Shown: positions 37,072-46,437, numbered from the stretch's first letter. The stretch: 64,000 nt of DNA from an uncultured Lachnospiraceae bacterium (GCA_905233955.1 CAJOFQ010000002.1:6594-70593), one strand, 5' to 3'. Translations and numbers: made by a program. Notes: generated from the letters alone by a model not told the origin.

Positions 37072-38913
37072 TTACTGGAAATGCAGCTCATCGTCCTCAA
37101 AGGTTACATGGTTACCTCCATGGCGTTTGCTCTCGTAGGTTCCGCGATCTGCTCTCTCGTAGAGATTTTCAAATGTATCGTACCTGGTATCTGTATAAAA
37201 TGCAGCGCCGACTGAGGCAGTTATTATACGCCCTTTAAGTTCAGGAAGGGGAGCGTTTGTAAGTTCGTCAAAGAAACGATCTATAACCTTTAATCCTGTT
37301 TCCTTATCCGTAATGCCTTCTGCGAATACGGCAAATTCGTCTCCTCCGAGGCGGAATACAATGTCCGTATCACGGAAGGCATTTGTTAATGAATCAGCAA
37401 TAGCTATTATTACCTTGTCCCCCACCTTGTGGCCAAAGGTGTCATTTACCGATTTAAAATCATCAGCATCCATCAGAAGGAACATTCCCTGCTTGCCTTC
37501 TGCTATTTCCTGGCGTATATATGACTCACCGCTTCCACGATTTTTAACTCCTGTCATAATATCTGTCTCAGAAAGCTTTCTTAGTGCTTCCTGCTGCTTT
37601 CTGTCTTCATCTATTGACTCAAAAGTCCAGAGAATCTCAACAGCCTGGCCGTTGGCATCCCGCTCTGCTGTGATGAACCTGAGCCTGATCCACCTGCCTC
37701 TGATATCCATATATTCCTGGGTAATAGAATCCACCTCTGACAATCGGTCAATAAGAGTGGAAGGATCCATGAATTTCTTCATCAGCTCACGGGAACGCTC
37801 TGAAGTCATTCGCCTGGCAAACTCCTGGGTTCTCTCATTGAAACGGGTCAGATCATTATCTAAAATCCGATCCAGATCATCATTTCCACGAATTATCTCC
37901 ATATTACCCGTAGGCAGGTCCACCCGTACAGCAATTATGTAAATATCCGCCATTGCCATCATCTCATGACCCAACTGCCGGGATTCACGATGCTTGGAGG
38001 TAACATGGAAAAATACCGTCATAATTACTAAAACGACTACAACAAGCGCTATCATAAGCGCCAGAAAAATCATCCCCAGAGACGCCAGGGTCTTATCCTT
38101 ATTGAGGATGAAAACCATATTCCAATTGTCTCCTATGCTGTCACAGAAAATAATATAGCTTGTGCCGTTACCCTCCATCTCAAACTGTCCGTTTGTTGCA
38201 GATTTCAGCTTGCCGGCCAGCTTCTGTTCAAATTCATCGCCATCCTTCAGATAATTTTTGCCTACATCGTCCTCATCAGAGCATGCAACCACATTTCCTT
38301 CAATATCTATAACAAGAGCCGCTTCAATTTCCTGCTCTGATGCTACCTCTGTCGCAAGAGACTGTACCCCATCTAAAAACACATCCATCGACACTACACT
38401 TTCACCATCTGAAAGCATCTTGCTGACAGACATCATGTAAGTATTGGTCTGCAAATTAAGGTATGGCTTAACTAAGGCTATGCTGCCCTTTTGTTTAATG
38501 GCTCCTTCGTACCATGGTCTCATCTGAGGAACATAATATCTGGGTGGGATCCATCCGCTGCCATCCAGGTATTTGCCATCGTAATAGGCATAAACTCCTG
38601 TGGTATTGTCATTGATCAAAGAAGCGTAAATTTCGGTCTGATCTATTAGATACTGCCCTATCGTCTTGTGTGAGGCTCCCTCGGAAGCCAGACTCTCTAT
38701 TGTGGCAGCAGAAATAGACACAGCATTCTCAGGCATGGTCATGTAATAATCCACATCCCTGGCCGCCTGAGTCGTACTGTTTTTCCAGGAACGAATGATG
38801 TTGTTCTTGGCTTCTATGTACAAGCTGTAGAATATACACGAAATAAACACTGCAGCTGAGAAAAGCAATATTGCAGTAATGAGAGTATAATTAATTCTTA
38901 TTTTCTTTTTCAT
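37072..38913 (-). CDS. dCache-sensor diguanylate cyclase
   Basis: 613 residues. Membrane helix one (about 9-31) and two (about 280-305) flank an extracytoplasmic double Cache domain. It shows Y127, R132, W134-Y135 and D177 of the pattern linked to amino-acid-binding dCache domains, but asparagine (N153) where an aspartate is usual. A PAS-like region follows (about 335-445), then GGDEF (about 450-605) with intact GGDEF in RLGGDEFAVF and an RxxD inhibitory site (RDTD) five residues before it. It should make c-di-GMP from two GTP with product feedback. The site before the ATG is weak (GGATGTG). It follows the LacI-type gene on the same strand and may be read from that transcript. Confidence 0.92.
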   Translation of the reverse strand: MKKKIRINYTLITAILLFSAAVFISCIFYSLYIEAKNNIIRSWKNSTTQAARDVDYYMTMPENAVSISAATIESLASEGASHKTIGQYLIDQTEIYASLINDNTTGVYAYYDGKYLDGSGWIPPRYYVPQMRPWYEGAIKQKGSIALVKPYLNLQTNTYMMSVSKMLSDGESVVSMDVFLDGVQSLATEVASEQEIEAALVIDIEGNVVACSDEDDVGKNYLKDGDEFEQKLAGKLKSATNGQFEMEGNGTSYIIFCDSIGDNWNMVFILNKDKTLASLGMIFLALMIALVVVVLVIMTVFFHVTSKHRESRQLGHEMMAMADIYIIAVRVDLPTGNMEIIRGNDDLDRILDNDLTRFNERTQEFARRMTSERSRELMKKFMDPSTLIDRLSEVDSITQEYMDIRGRWIRLRFITAERDANGQAVEILWTFESIDEDRKQQEALRKLSETDIMTGVKNRGSGESYIRQEIAEGKQGMFLLMDADDFKSVNDTFGHKVGDKVIIAIADSLTNAFRDTDIVFRLGGDEFAVFAEGITDKETGLKVIDRFFDELTNAPLPELKGRIITASVGAAFYTDTRYDTFENLYERADRGTYESKRHGGNHVTFEDDELHFQ

Positions 38914-38974
38914 TCAATATCACATCCAAATCATTCAGCAATGGATCCAGATGCCCCCTTTTTCTCTATAATAT

Positions 38975-40030
38975 TTAATGATAATTTAATTTATATGTGC
39001 TGCCCCTTTCCACTATTTGTGGCTTGATATCCATCCTTATTACACCATTATGGCCTCCCTTAAGACGGTCTAACAGCAGGTACATTGCGTGTCTCCCCAT
39101 GTCCTCCTTGAACAGTCTGACTGTTGTAAGCATTGGCTTGGTTCTCTGGCCCTCTTCTATGTCATCGCTTGCGATTACAGATGGAAGCTCAAATCTGCCG
39201 CGAATGTTCTGAAATGCCCATAACAGACCAACGCCTATTATATCGTTGGCACAGTATATTCCTGTGGGCCCTTCTCTCATTGTCTTAATAGTCCTGGCTA
39301 TCTCTCGGGACTCGGTTCTTGCACGCTTGTTGTCAAAAATATAATCCTGATTAAGTTCTATTCCCGCATCCTCTAAAGCCCTTTTAAAGCCTCTGAATCT
39401 TGCCTCACCGCTGCATTCTCCCACATAGGCTATCCTTCTATGTCCTAAGGATATCAGATGCTGTACAGCCAGATACGCCACCTTGCTTCCGTCACAGGTT
39501 ATCTCATCCACCAAGCCATCAGTGGGATTACGATTGATGGAAACCACACTCTTATATCGTGATTTTAATTTGAGGATTGCTTCAGAATTACAGCGGCCAA
39601 TAATAATAAGTCCATCAGCGTGCTCATTGGTCTGTTTGTACATCCTGTCTATTTCTTCGGAGATGTTTTTTTTCCTGCAAAGCTCATCGTCTGAAAACAT
39701 AGAATTAACCCATACCTGGGACAGTGCACAAAAACGGCTGTGAATCTCCGTCTCAATGCAATCCAACAACTCGCGAAAGAATGGATCCATCGCCAATTGA
39801 TCGGTATGGGTTAACAGTATATTAATATAGTAAGTTTTCTGTTGATCTGTGCCGCCGCCCTTCTTCAGCCTTCTGGCTGCCTCATTGGGCGAATAGTCAA
39901 GCTCAATAGCAGCCTCCCTGATAGAGCGGGCAAGCTCCTCGGAAGAGCAGTGATAATCAGGGTTATTAAGCACCCTGGATACAGTTGACGGAGATACTCC
40001 GACTTTTTTGGCGATATCCTTAATAGACAT
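38975..40030 (-). CDS. LacI-family transcriptional regulator
   Basis: 351 residues. The N-terminal helix-turn-helix (MSIKDIAKKVGVSPSTVSRV) and hinge helix (SPNEAARRLKKG) are followed by a type 1 periplasmic-binding-like effector domain (about 65-345) with GHRRIAYVGE and IYCANDIIGVGLL. The conserved hinge leucine fits an operator with a central CG, which is what the three sites upstream of the sulfate genes have. It lies 31 bases after cysA on the same strand, so it is probably part of, or at least controls, the sulfate operon. The effector cannot be predicted; LacI proteins usually sense sugars or nucleosides. The start codon is only six bases from a promoter -10. Confidence 0.88.
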   Translation of the reverse strand: MSIKDIAKKVGVSPSTVSRVLNNPDYHCSSEELARSIREAAIELDYSPNEAARRLKKGGGTDQQKTYYINILLTHTDQLAMDPFFRELLDCIETEIHSRFCALSQVWVNSMFSDDELCRKKNISEEIDRMYKQTNEHADGLIIIGRCNSEAILKLKSRYKSVVSINRNPTDGLVDEITCDGSKVAYLAVQHLISLGHRRIAYVGECSGEARFRGFKRALEDAGIELNQDYIFDNKRARTESREIARTIKTMREGPTGIYCANDIIGVGLLWAFQNIRGRFELPSVIASDDIEEGQRTKPMLTTVRLFKEDMGRHAMYLLLDRLKGGHNGVIRMDIKPQIVERGSTYKLNYH

Positions 40031-40036
40031 AAATGG

Positions 40037-40065
40037 ATTATACCCTATGCCTATTATAAAATCAA
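40037..40065 (-). promoter_or_regulatory. Internal promoter of the LacI-type gene, near-leaderless
   Basis: Minus strand TTGATT (40060-40065, overlapping the cysA stop), a 17-base spacer and TATAAT (40037-40042). Only six bases separate the -10 from the ATG, so a transcript from here would start at or next to the start codon. Confidence 0.6.
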
Positions 40066-41171
40066 ACTACAAAGTACCCCTCTTCACTGTATAGATAGGA
40101 TTCCAGATGTATATTGTTTACATCCTTTTTCTTTAGCTCCTCATTCTCCAAAAGGTACGCCCTGCTGTCATCATAGGCCAGCACACGATATATTATAACA
40201 TTCATGACCTCGCCTACCTTGATTGGGCGACGCTCCAGTGATCTGTGGGTCGTAAGCTGCACACCTCCCACATCAAGCCTTACCTCCAGAGAATTGCCCC
40301 GGAAAAGTATGTCTGTGATCGTACCCTTCTGTGAAATACCCACCACATCTGCGAATCTGTCGTTGTCGCTCTTAAAGGCTTCCACAAATTCAGGCCGGAT
40401 TATAGCACCCTTGTAATTGCCTTTTTCAAAGCCTTTAAGGTCGTAATAATCCTCGATAACAGTTCCCTGACCGATAAACTGTGATACAAACGGCGTCTGC
40501 GGAGTCTTATATATCTCTAAAGGCGTCCCTATCTGCTCAATCTGACCATGATTAGTAACTATTATCTGATCAGCAACTTCAACTGCCTCATCCTGATCAT
40601 GTGTTACAAAGATACTGGTGATGCCAACCTTGTATATCATTTCCCTTAGCCATGATCTAAGCTCTTTCCTAACCTTGGCATCAATTGCAGCAAAAGGCTC
40701 ATCTAAAAGCAGCAATGAAGGCCTGGGTGCCAGGGCCCTTGCAAAGGCAACCCTCTGGCGCTGGCCTCCTGAAAGCTGATTTGGAAAACGATCCTCAAGA
40801 CCTTTTAGATTGGTTAACTCCAAAAGTTCATCCACACGCTCTTTGATCTCCTGCTTGGATTTCTTCTGGATCTGCAAACCAAAAGCTACATTATCATACA
40901 CATTCATATAGCGAAACAGAGCATAGCTTTGAAACACAAACCCTATTCCACGCTGAGAAGGTGAAAGATCGTTAACCCTTTTTCCATCGATCATTATATC
41001 TCCGGAGGTAGGATTCTCCAGACCGGCTATCATTCGCAAAATAGTGGTCTTACCACTGCCGCTTGGTCCAAGCAGCGCTACAAGGCGGCCCTTTTCTATC
41101 CCAAAATTCACATCCTTCGATGCCTGAAAGTCGCCGAAACTTTTATTGATATTTTTTAATTCAACATACAT
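40062..41171 (-). CDS. cysA: Sulfate/thiosulfate ABC transporter ATPase
   Basis: 369 residues. The ABC domain (about 1-235) has Walker A GPSGSGKTTILRM, Q-loop QSYALFRYMN, signature LSGGQRQRVAFARAL, Walker B LLLLDEPFAAID and the switch histidine in VTHDQDEAVEVAD. A TOBE-like regulatory domain follows (about 240-350). It energises sulfate or thiosulfate import with the fused permease. The GAGG site overlaps the end of the permease gene and the gap is three bases. Assignment as sulfate rather than molybdate rests on the neighbouring binding protein and permease. Confidence 0.93.
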   Translation of the reverse strand: MYVELKNINKSFGDFQASKDVNFGIEKGRLVALLGPSGSGKTTILRMIAGLENPTSGDIMIDGKRVNDLSPSQRGIGFVFQSYALFRYMNVYDNVAFGLQIQKKSKQEIKERVDELLELTNLKGLEDRFPNQLSGGQRQRVAFARALAPRPSLLLLDEPFAAIDAKVRKELRSWLREMIYKVGITSIFVTHDQDEAVEVADQIIVTNHGQIEQIGTPLEIYKTPQTPFVSQFIGQGTVIEDYYDLKGFEKGNYKGAIIRPEFVEAFKSDNDRFADVVGISQKGTITDILFRGNSLEVRLDVGGVQLTTHRSLERRPIKVGEVMNVIIYRVLAYDDSRAYLLENEELKKKDVNNIHLESYLYSEEGYFVV

Positions 41172-41174
41172 GCT

Positions 41175-42863
41175 CTACCTCACAGCTTTTTCACGGTATT
41201 CGAAAATATTTCTAAGAACCAACACTACAACAGCTATTATTACCAGAATTGAAGAAGCAGAGAACGCCGCTACTATCGAGTCGGAATCTCCTGCCAGATA
41301 CAGAGCGTCTATCTCCAGAGGCAATGTAAATGTTACTCCCCTGGTCTTGGATAGTGCATTAACCGCTCCAAATTCTCCCAGAGCCCTGGCACTGCACAGT
41401 ATCATTCCGTATATCAGCGCCCATTTTATATGAGGAAGTGTAACTTTGCGGAATATGGTAAGTCCCTTTGCACCCATAAGCGCCGCGGCTTCTTCCTCAT
41501 CAGTTCCTACAGAATTAAGTACAGGTATGATCTCTCGTGATACAAATGGAAATGTCACGAAAATCGTAGCCAGCACTACTCCCGGAAGGGCAAATACAAT
41601 CTGTATATCAGTACCAAAGGTGTCATTGATCCACTCCATAATGGGATATGCCCAGCCCAGCCTTCCAAACATCATTATAAATGACAATCCAGCTATGACC
41701 GGTGAAATGGAAAACGGAATATCTATAAGCGTCGCCAGAACCTGTTTGCCTTTGAAGTCAAATCTGGTCATAACCCATGAAGCTACGAGGCCAAAAAAGG
41801 TATTGACTATCAGAGTAATAACTGTAGCCATTATAGTAACCGCAAAAGCGGATCTGACATAATTTGTGGACAGCGAGTTAATATAGAAGCCAAATCCCTT
41901 GGAAAGGGAATTACGGATTATTGACAGGAGAGGCATTACCAGCATCAAAAACACAAAGATCGTACTAATCGCTATCATGACCCTTCTTCCAATGCCGGGC
42001 TTTGGAAGGGCATCTCCCGTAGTCTGGGAGGAAACCTCATATACTCCCGATGTCCGTCTTGACTGGTATACCTGAACTATGTTGATAAACAAAAGCAATA
42101 AAAAGGATATTACAAGCATTACCAGCGCAATGGCAGTAGCACTGCTATAGTCCAGATAATTCAGTTTTTGCATGATTATATATGAAACGACCTGCGTATG
42201 CTCCTTGGCGCTGTTTCCCGCAATATATATGACGCTTCCGTATTCACCTATACCCCTTGCAAACGCCAGGCCAAATCCGGTCAAAAGCGCCGGTACAAGC
42301 TCAGGCAGGATTACCTTAAAAAAAGTCTCCTTTGGACCTGCACCTAAAATATACGCAGCTTCCTCATAGGCCGGATTAAACTTTTCAAGCACAGGCTGTA
42401 TAGCCCTAACTACAAAGGGTATTCCTATAAAGATAAGGGCCACTATCAAACCCAAATGAGTATAAGAAACATATATTCCCCATTTGGACAGGGGAGCACC
42501 AAGCTCCCCTGTAGTAGAATACATCTTAGATAATGTAATACCCGCGACCGCTGTAGGCAATGCAAACGGCAATTCTATCAACCCGTCCAGAATGCGCTTT
42601 CCCGGAAATTCGTATCTTACCAGCACCCACGCCAATATTACCCCGAATACTGTATTTATAACCGCAGCTATAAAGGAACAAATTATACTGGTTATAAAGG
42701 CTGCCACCACTGCACCGTCTGATACTACCTTAAAGAACTGGGCCGGTCCGATTTTAAATGAATACACCAGCACCGATGCCAGGGGGATCAGTATCAGTAC
42801 AGACAACATTGCAATAGTTATGCCAAGGGTGAGATGATATCCTGGAATGATCTTTTTATTCAT
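41175..42863 (-). CDS. Fused sulfate ABC permease (CysT-CysW)
   Basis: A 562-residue protein with two complete permease units in one chain. Residues about 1-272 resemble CysT (ELPFALPTAVAGITLSKMYS; AFARGIGEYGSVIYIAGN). Residues about 290-562 resemble CysW (DIPFSISPVIAGLSFIMMFG; CSARALGEFGAVNALSKTRG). Each half has about six membrane helices and an EAA loop (EEAAYILGAGPKETFFKVIL and EEEAAALMGAKGLTIFRKVT), so one chain replaces the usual heterodimer. A short polar linker around 275-290 joins them. No frameshift is needed: the reading frame is continuous. It has a GGAGAG site and lies between the binding-protein and cysA genes with short gaps. Confidence 0.93.
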   Translation of the reverse strand: MNKKIIPGYHLTLGITIAMLSVLILIPLASVLVYSFKIGPAQFFKVVSDGAVVAAFITSIICSFIAAVINTVFGVILAWVLVRYEFPGKRILDGLIELPFALPTAVAGITLSKMYSTTGELGAPLSKWGIYVSYTHLGLIVALIFIGIPFVVRAIQPVLEKFNPAYEEAAYILGAGPKETFFKVILPELVPALLTGFGLAFARGIGEYGSVIYIAGNSAKEHTQVVSYIIMQKLNYLDYSSATAIALVMLVISFLLLLFINIVQVYQSRRTSGVYEVSSQTTGDALPKPGIGRRVMIAISTIFVFLMLVMPLLSIIRNSLSKGFGFYINSLSTNYVRSAFAVTIMATVITLIVNTFFGLVASWVMTRFDFKGKQVLATLIDIPFSISPVIAGLSFIMMFGRLGWAYPIMEWINDTFGTDIQIVFALPGVVLATIFVTFPFVSREIIPVLNSVGTDEEEAAALMGAKGLTIFRKVTLPHIKWALIYGMILCSARALGEFGAVNALSKTRGVTFTLPLEIDALYLAGDSDSIVAAFSASSILVIIAVVVLVLRNIFEYREKAVR

Positions 42864-42890
42864 AATAATATTCTCTCCGGAAAATCCCTG

Positions 42891-43940
42891 TTAATGGCTG
42901 TAAATCTCATCAAAAATCGCGCCATCGTTAAAGAATGTATCATACGCAGCATCCCATCCGCCAAAATCATCTATTGTGCAAAGCTCCATATCAAGATCGA
43001 ACTTGTCCGAAAAAGAATTAAGGATTTCTTCATTAGAGGGGCGATATCCGTTCTCTCCGATTATCTGCTGAGCCTCATCTGTATAAAGGAACTCAAGATA
43101 TTCTTTTGAGACCTCTTCGGTTCCGTCCTTCTTGGCATTCTCGTCAACTATTGCCACACTTGGCTGAGCAAGTATGGATACACTCGGAGAAATGATCTCA
43201 TACTCGTCCGGATATTCCGTAACTGTAGCAATAGCTTCGTTCTCCCATGCTATCAGAACATCTCCCTGTCCGTTTTCAACGAATGTAGTAGTAGCTCCTC
43301 TGGCACCTGAATCCATTACGGTAACATTGTCATAAAGCTTTGTCATAAAATCCTTGACTGCGTCTTCATCATTGTCAAACTTTCTGCTTGCATACTCCCA
43401 TGCAGCCAAAAAGTTCCAGCAAGCTCCACCGCTTGACTTGGGATCAGGATTGATTATATCAACTCCATCCTTGGTAAGATCATCCCAGTCATTGATTCCC
43501 TTTTCATTACCCTTACGAACCAAAAATACTATTGTAGAGGTATATGGAGAGGAATTCTTGTCAAACTCATCCAGCCAGCCCTCTTCTATCAAGCCTGCCT
43601 GCTCAATCAATGTAATATCATGAGCAAGTGCCAGAGTAACAACATCTGCGTCAGCTCCCTCAACTACCGACCTTGCCTGTCCTCCGGAGCCTCCATGTGA
43701 TTGTACTATCTCGATATCATTGCCGGTTTCTTCCTTATAGTGCTCCTTGAATAATTCATTGTAAGCCTGGTACAGCTCTCTTGTAGGATCGTATGAAACA
43801 TTAGTTATTATAACTGTGCCATCATCAGAAGCGCCTGACCCGGAGTCTCCTGTTGACTGTCCTCCACACGCGCTTAAACCTATAGTAAGAACTCCTGCCA
43901 AGGCGATTGATGCAATCCTTTTTCCTATTATCGTGTTCAT
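42891..43940 (-). CDS. sbp: Sulfate-binding lipoprotein
   Basis: 349 residues. A lipoprotein signal (lipobox LSAC, about residue 25) and Ser/Gly/Asp-rich spacer are followed by a sulfate-binding protein of the Sbp/CysP family. ITNVSYDPTRELYQAYN, QSHGGSGGQARSV, DVVTLALAHDI, PYTSTIVFLVRKGN and DPKSSGGACWNFLAAW are family hallmarks, including the backbone segments that bind sulfate. It captures sulfate or thiosulfate outside the membrane. AAAGGAG eight bases before the ATG supports the start. It is the first gene of the sulfate operon; an operator overlaps its promoter. Confidence 0.95.
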   Translation of the reverse strand: MNTIIGKRIASIALAGVLTIGLSACGGQSTGDSGSGASDDGTVIITNVSYDPTRELYQAYNELFKEHYKEETGNDIEIVQSHGGSGGQARSVVEGADADVVTLALAHDITLIEQAGLIEEGWLDEFDKNSSPYTSTIVFLVRKGNEKGINDWDDLTKDGVDIINPDPKSSGGACWNFLAAWEYASRKFDNDEDAVKDFMTKLYDNVTVMDSGARGATTTFVENGQGDVLIAWENEAIATVTEYPDEYEIISPSVSILAQPSVAIVDENAKKDGTEEVSKEYLEFLYTDEAQQIIGENGYRPSNEEILNSFSDKFDLDMELCTIDDFGGWDAAYDTFFNDGAIFDEIYSH

Positions 43941-44027
43941 TTCTGATGCTCCTTTCGAGAATCTTATCTTGTTCTCAAATCATTTTTATTCCTGCGTTAC
44001 GCAACATATAGTACCCTCTGTGCTGGC

Positions 44028-44056
44028 ATAATACAATTCAAAATGGTGAAATCGTT
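44028..44056 (-). promoter_or_regulatory. Putative promoter of the sulfate operon
   Basis: Minus strand TATTAT (44028-44033) with a weak AACGAT (44051-44056) at 17 bases. The -35 area is covered by operator 1 (44046-44061), so a bound repressor would block polymerase. Confidence 0.5.
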
Positions 44057-44061
44057 TGCAC
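44046..44061. promoter_or_regulatory. LacI-type operator 1
   Basis: GTGAAATCGTTTGCAC, an imperfect palindrome with central CG, typical of LacI/CcpA-family sites. It overlaps the -35 of the sulfate promoter and is identical to operator 2. Confidence 0.7.
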
Positions 44062-44148
44062 AGATTTGATTACACCTCACGGTCTTCTTACATTTCACAT
44101 GTAGTACTGTATACAAAATCCGTTTTTTGGGGATTAAAAACAAAAATC

Positions 44149-44164
44149 GTGAAATCGTTTGCAC
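44149..44164. promoter_or_regulatory. LacI-type operator 2
   Basis: An exact copy of operator 1 (16 of 16 bases, same orientation), 103 bases further right. That spacing is close to ten helical turns, so looping with operator 1 is possible. Confidence 0.7.
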
Positions 44165-44205
44165 GCCCGAAAAATACGCCTTTTTTGCTCAATTACATAA
44201 CATTA

Positions 44206-44219
44206 TAAAATCGTTTTCA
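44206..44219. promoter_or_regulatory. LacI-type operator 3, weaker
   Basis: TAAAATCGTTTTCA has the same AAATCGTTT core but diverged ends. Its centre is 56 bases from operator 2 and about 60 bases upstream of the chemoreceptor -35. Confidence 0.5.
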
Positions 44220-44270
44220 ACCATGCAGTAAACATTTTAACATTTTTGTGTTTATTTTGACATTTTCGTA

Positions 44271-44299
44271 TAGACATGCTTTACCTTTATTGATATACT
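44271..44299 (+). promoter_or_regulatory. Promoter of the chemoreceptor gene
   Basis: TAGACA (44271-44276), a 17-base spacer and TATACT (44294-44299), about 49 bases before the ATG at 44348. An upstream TTGACA at 44257 has no -10 at correct spacing. Confidence 0.6.
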
Positions 44300-44347
44300 T
44301 ATCAGAGTTATATTTCAGGTTTATTAGTTATAGAAATGGAGTTTTTC

Positions 44348-46384
44348 ATGGCAAAATCAAAATCTGCTAAGTCTCGAAAGAGAAAAGACAAGACATCCAG
44401 CCTCAGTTTCCAACTGCTGCGAATCGAGGTACCTATGATAGCACTGTTTATAATAGTAGTTGCTATCATCATCTTCACAAATGCCCAATCAGCACTGATT
44501 GATGAAGCACAGTCAGGGCTCGAGAACGAATCCAAATCCAATGCTAATGATATCAGCGGTCAGATTAATGAGGTCGCAGGATATTTTGACGGTATTGCTG
44601 ACATGCTCTCACAGGTCAAATTCAAAAATGACGACGAGATCTTTAATGCCGGACAGATCGTTATGACCCGTTTTGATTCTACTCCTAACGGCGCTTATAT
44701 GGGCTTTACTAATATGGATTTTATTGACTTTTCAGGCTGGACTCCTGATGAGGGTTATGATCCTACCACCAGAGGCTGGTATCAGGGCGGTATCAACAAC
44801 GACCATATGGCTGTGGGTGATCCATATCTGGATGCCAATTCAGGAGCAGTTGTTGTGTCCGTTGCCCGTAAGATCAAGCTCCAGGATGGCAGAGAGGGTG
44901 TTATTTCAACCGATCTTTTCCTGGATTCTATTTCCAGCGAAGTTGCCTCCTATGCTCCCGGTGGTACAGGACATGCGATTCTTTTTGACAGAAGCATGAT
45001 CCTCGCCAGCGAAGACACCAGTATGAACGGAACTGAAGCCTCTGACCATTCCTCTGATGCGTTCATCACAGCTATAGCCCAGCAGGTAGCAGCAGGAGCT
45101 TCGGATATCCAGACTATTAAGGGCAACAATGGCGAGAAATTCTATGTTTCCTTTGACAATGTTCCCAATACTACCTGGACGATGGTTTCTTATGTAGACA
45201 GGGATCATGTGTTAAGGGAATTAAATATTCTGCGTAATATCACCATCGTGCTTGTTCTGTTAGCATTGATATTGAGTACCATCATCATCACTATGCTTGT
45301 ATCCAGAATGATCACCAGACCAGTCAAGAATCTTACAGATAATATCAGCCGTATTGCCGACGGTGACTTCTCATTTGAGATTGAAAGAGGCGGCAATAAT
45401 GAAATCGGCGTAATGAACAACAGGATGCATGACTATATTGGCAGGATGCGCGAAACCTTAGGTGAGATGAAGGATGTAACCCAGCTTTTGTCTACAGAGG
45501 CGGATAACAGCAAGAACGCATCCGATACCCTTAATAAACAGGCTACTGAGCAAAGCAGCTCCATGGAGCAGATCCATCAGGCAATGGAGGGTGTTGCAGA
45601 ATCAGTTACCGAGCTTGCTACTAATGCTACCGAGCTTGCTACCTCAGTAAGCGAGATGACCGAGCAGGGAGACGCCACCGGCCAGACCATGAATGACCTC
45701 TTAGAGAAGGCCAAGAAAGGTCAGCACGATATGGAGAATGTTCAGAACAATATGAACAATATTGCTTCCTCCATGGCCGAGATGAGCGATGTGGTACAGC
45801 GTGTAGGAGATGCAACCAACCAGATCAATTCTATCATTGATATGATCAACTCCATTTCATCTCAGACCAATCTCCTCTCCCTCAACGCCAGCATAGAGGC
45901 TGCCAGGGCCGGTGAAGCAGGCAAGGGCTTCGCAGTCGTAGCTGATGAAATTGGAGGTCTTGCTGCAGAGAGTGCTAACGCTACTCGCGAGATCGGCGTA
46001 ATAATTGCAGATGTTACCAAGGAGATCCAGAACTTATCAGAGAAGTCAGAAATAAGTGTTACCGAGATTGCAGCCTCCAGTGAAGCAGTTAACGAAACCG
46101 GTTCAACATTTGCCGAAATATTCCGTTCACTTGATGAAGCTGAGGAAACAATCCGTGATATGATTGCAAGGATGGAGAAGGTTAACGACATAGCTACTAA
46201 TGTTGCTGCCATAGCCGAAGAGCAGTCAGCCAGCACGCAGGAAGTTACAGCTACAGTAGATTCGGCTGCCTCCAGTGCTCAGGATGTTGCTGACGAGAGC
46301 CGCGGTGTAGATAGCAGCGCTGTAGCAGTAGCTGAGAGTGCTTCCAAGATTGAAGACTTCGTATCAACCTTCCGTTTAGAGTAA
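44348..46384 (+). CDS. Methyl-accepting chemotaxis protein with dCache sensor
   Basis: 678 residues from the ATG at 44348, chosen because GGAG lies about 7 bases before it; the frame also has an ATG at 44336. A basic cytoplasmic N-terminus precedes helix one (about 26-45), an extracytoplasmic double Cache domain (about 46-295), helix two (about 297-318), HAMP, and a long methyl-accepting coiled coil with the conserved signalling tip ([20 protein letters not shown]). The Cache domain has Y137, R142, W144-Y145, D162 and D189, matching the arrangement described for amino-acid-sensing dCache domains. No C-terminal CheR-docking pentapeptide is present. It is divergent from the sulfate operon and followed by a terminator. 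No flagellar or cheA/cheY genes lie in the window. Confidence 0.93.
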   Translation: MAKSKSAKSRKRKDKTSSLSFQLLRIEVPMIALFIIVVAIIIFTNAQSALIDEAQSGLENESKSNANDISGQINEVAGYFDGIADMLSQVKFKNDDEIFNAGQIVMTRFDSTPNGAYMGFTNMDFIDFSGWTPDEGYDPTTRGWYQGGINNDHMAVGDPYLDANSGAVVVSVARKIKLQDGREGVISTDLFLDSISSEVASYAPGGTGHAILFDRSMILASEDTSMNGTEASDHSSDAFITAIAQQVAAGASDIQTIKGNNGEKFYVSFDNVPNTTWTMVSYVDRDHVLRELNILRNITIVLVLLALILSTIIITMLVSRMITRPVKNLTDNISRIADGDFSFEIERGGNNEIGVMNNRMHDYIGRMRETLGEMKDVTQLLSTEADNSKNASDTLNKQATEQSSSMEQIHQAMEGVAESVTELATNATELATSVSEMTEQGDATGQTMNDLLEKAKKGQHDMENVQNNMNNIASSMAEMSDVVQRVGDATNQINSIIDMINSISSQTNLLSLNASIEAARAGEAGKGFAVVADEIGGLAAESANATREIGVIIADVTKEIQNLSEKSEISVTEIAASSEAVNETGSTFAEIFRSLDEAEETIRDMIARMEKVNDIATNVAAIAEEQSASTQEVTATVDSAASSAQDVADESRGVDSSAVAVAESASKIEDFVSTFRLE

Positions 46385-46437
46385 CTTAAGGATGTATTAG
46401 CTCTGATCTACGAGATTTTATAAACGAAAGTACCATA

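Larger units (their letters stand above)
43941..44347. promoter_or_regulatory. Divergent regulatory region, sulfate operon / chemoreceptor
   Basis: This 407-base AT-rich stretch has no credible gene. It carries the minus-strand sulfate promoter near 44030-44056, the plus-strand chemoreceptor promoter at 44271-44299 and three LacI-type operator sites centred at 44053, 44156 and 44212. No riboswitch or terminator was recognised. Confidence 0.7.

Noticed and set aside
44046..44219. Operators as plain CcpA cre sites
   Set aside because: They do fit the cre consensus, so CcpA cannot be excluded. Identical duplicated sites beside an operon that ends in a LacI-type gene make local regulation the simpler reading.
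45862..46236. A 124-residue minus-strand frame opposite the chemoreceptor
   Set aside because: It is an antisense shadow of the repetitive methyl-accepting coiled coil; no start signal or homology is evident.
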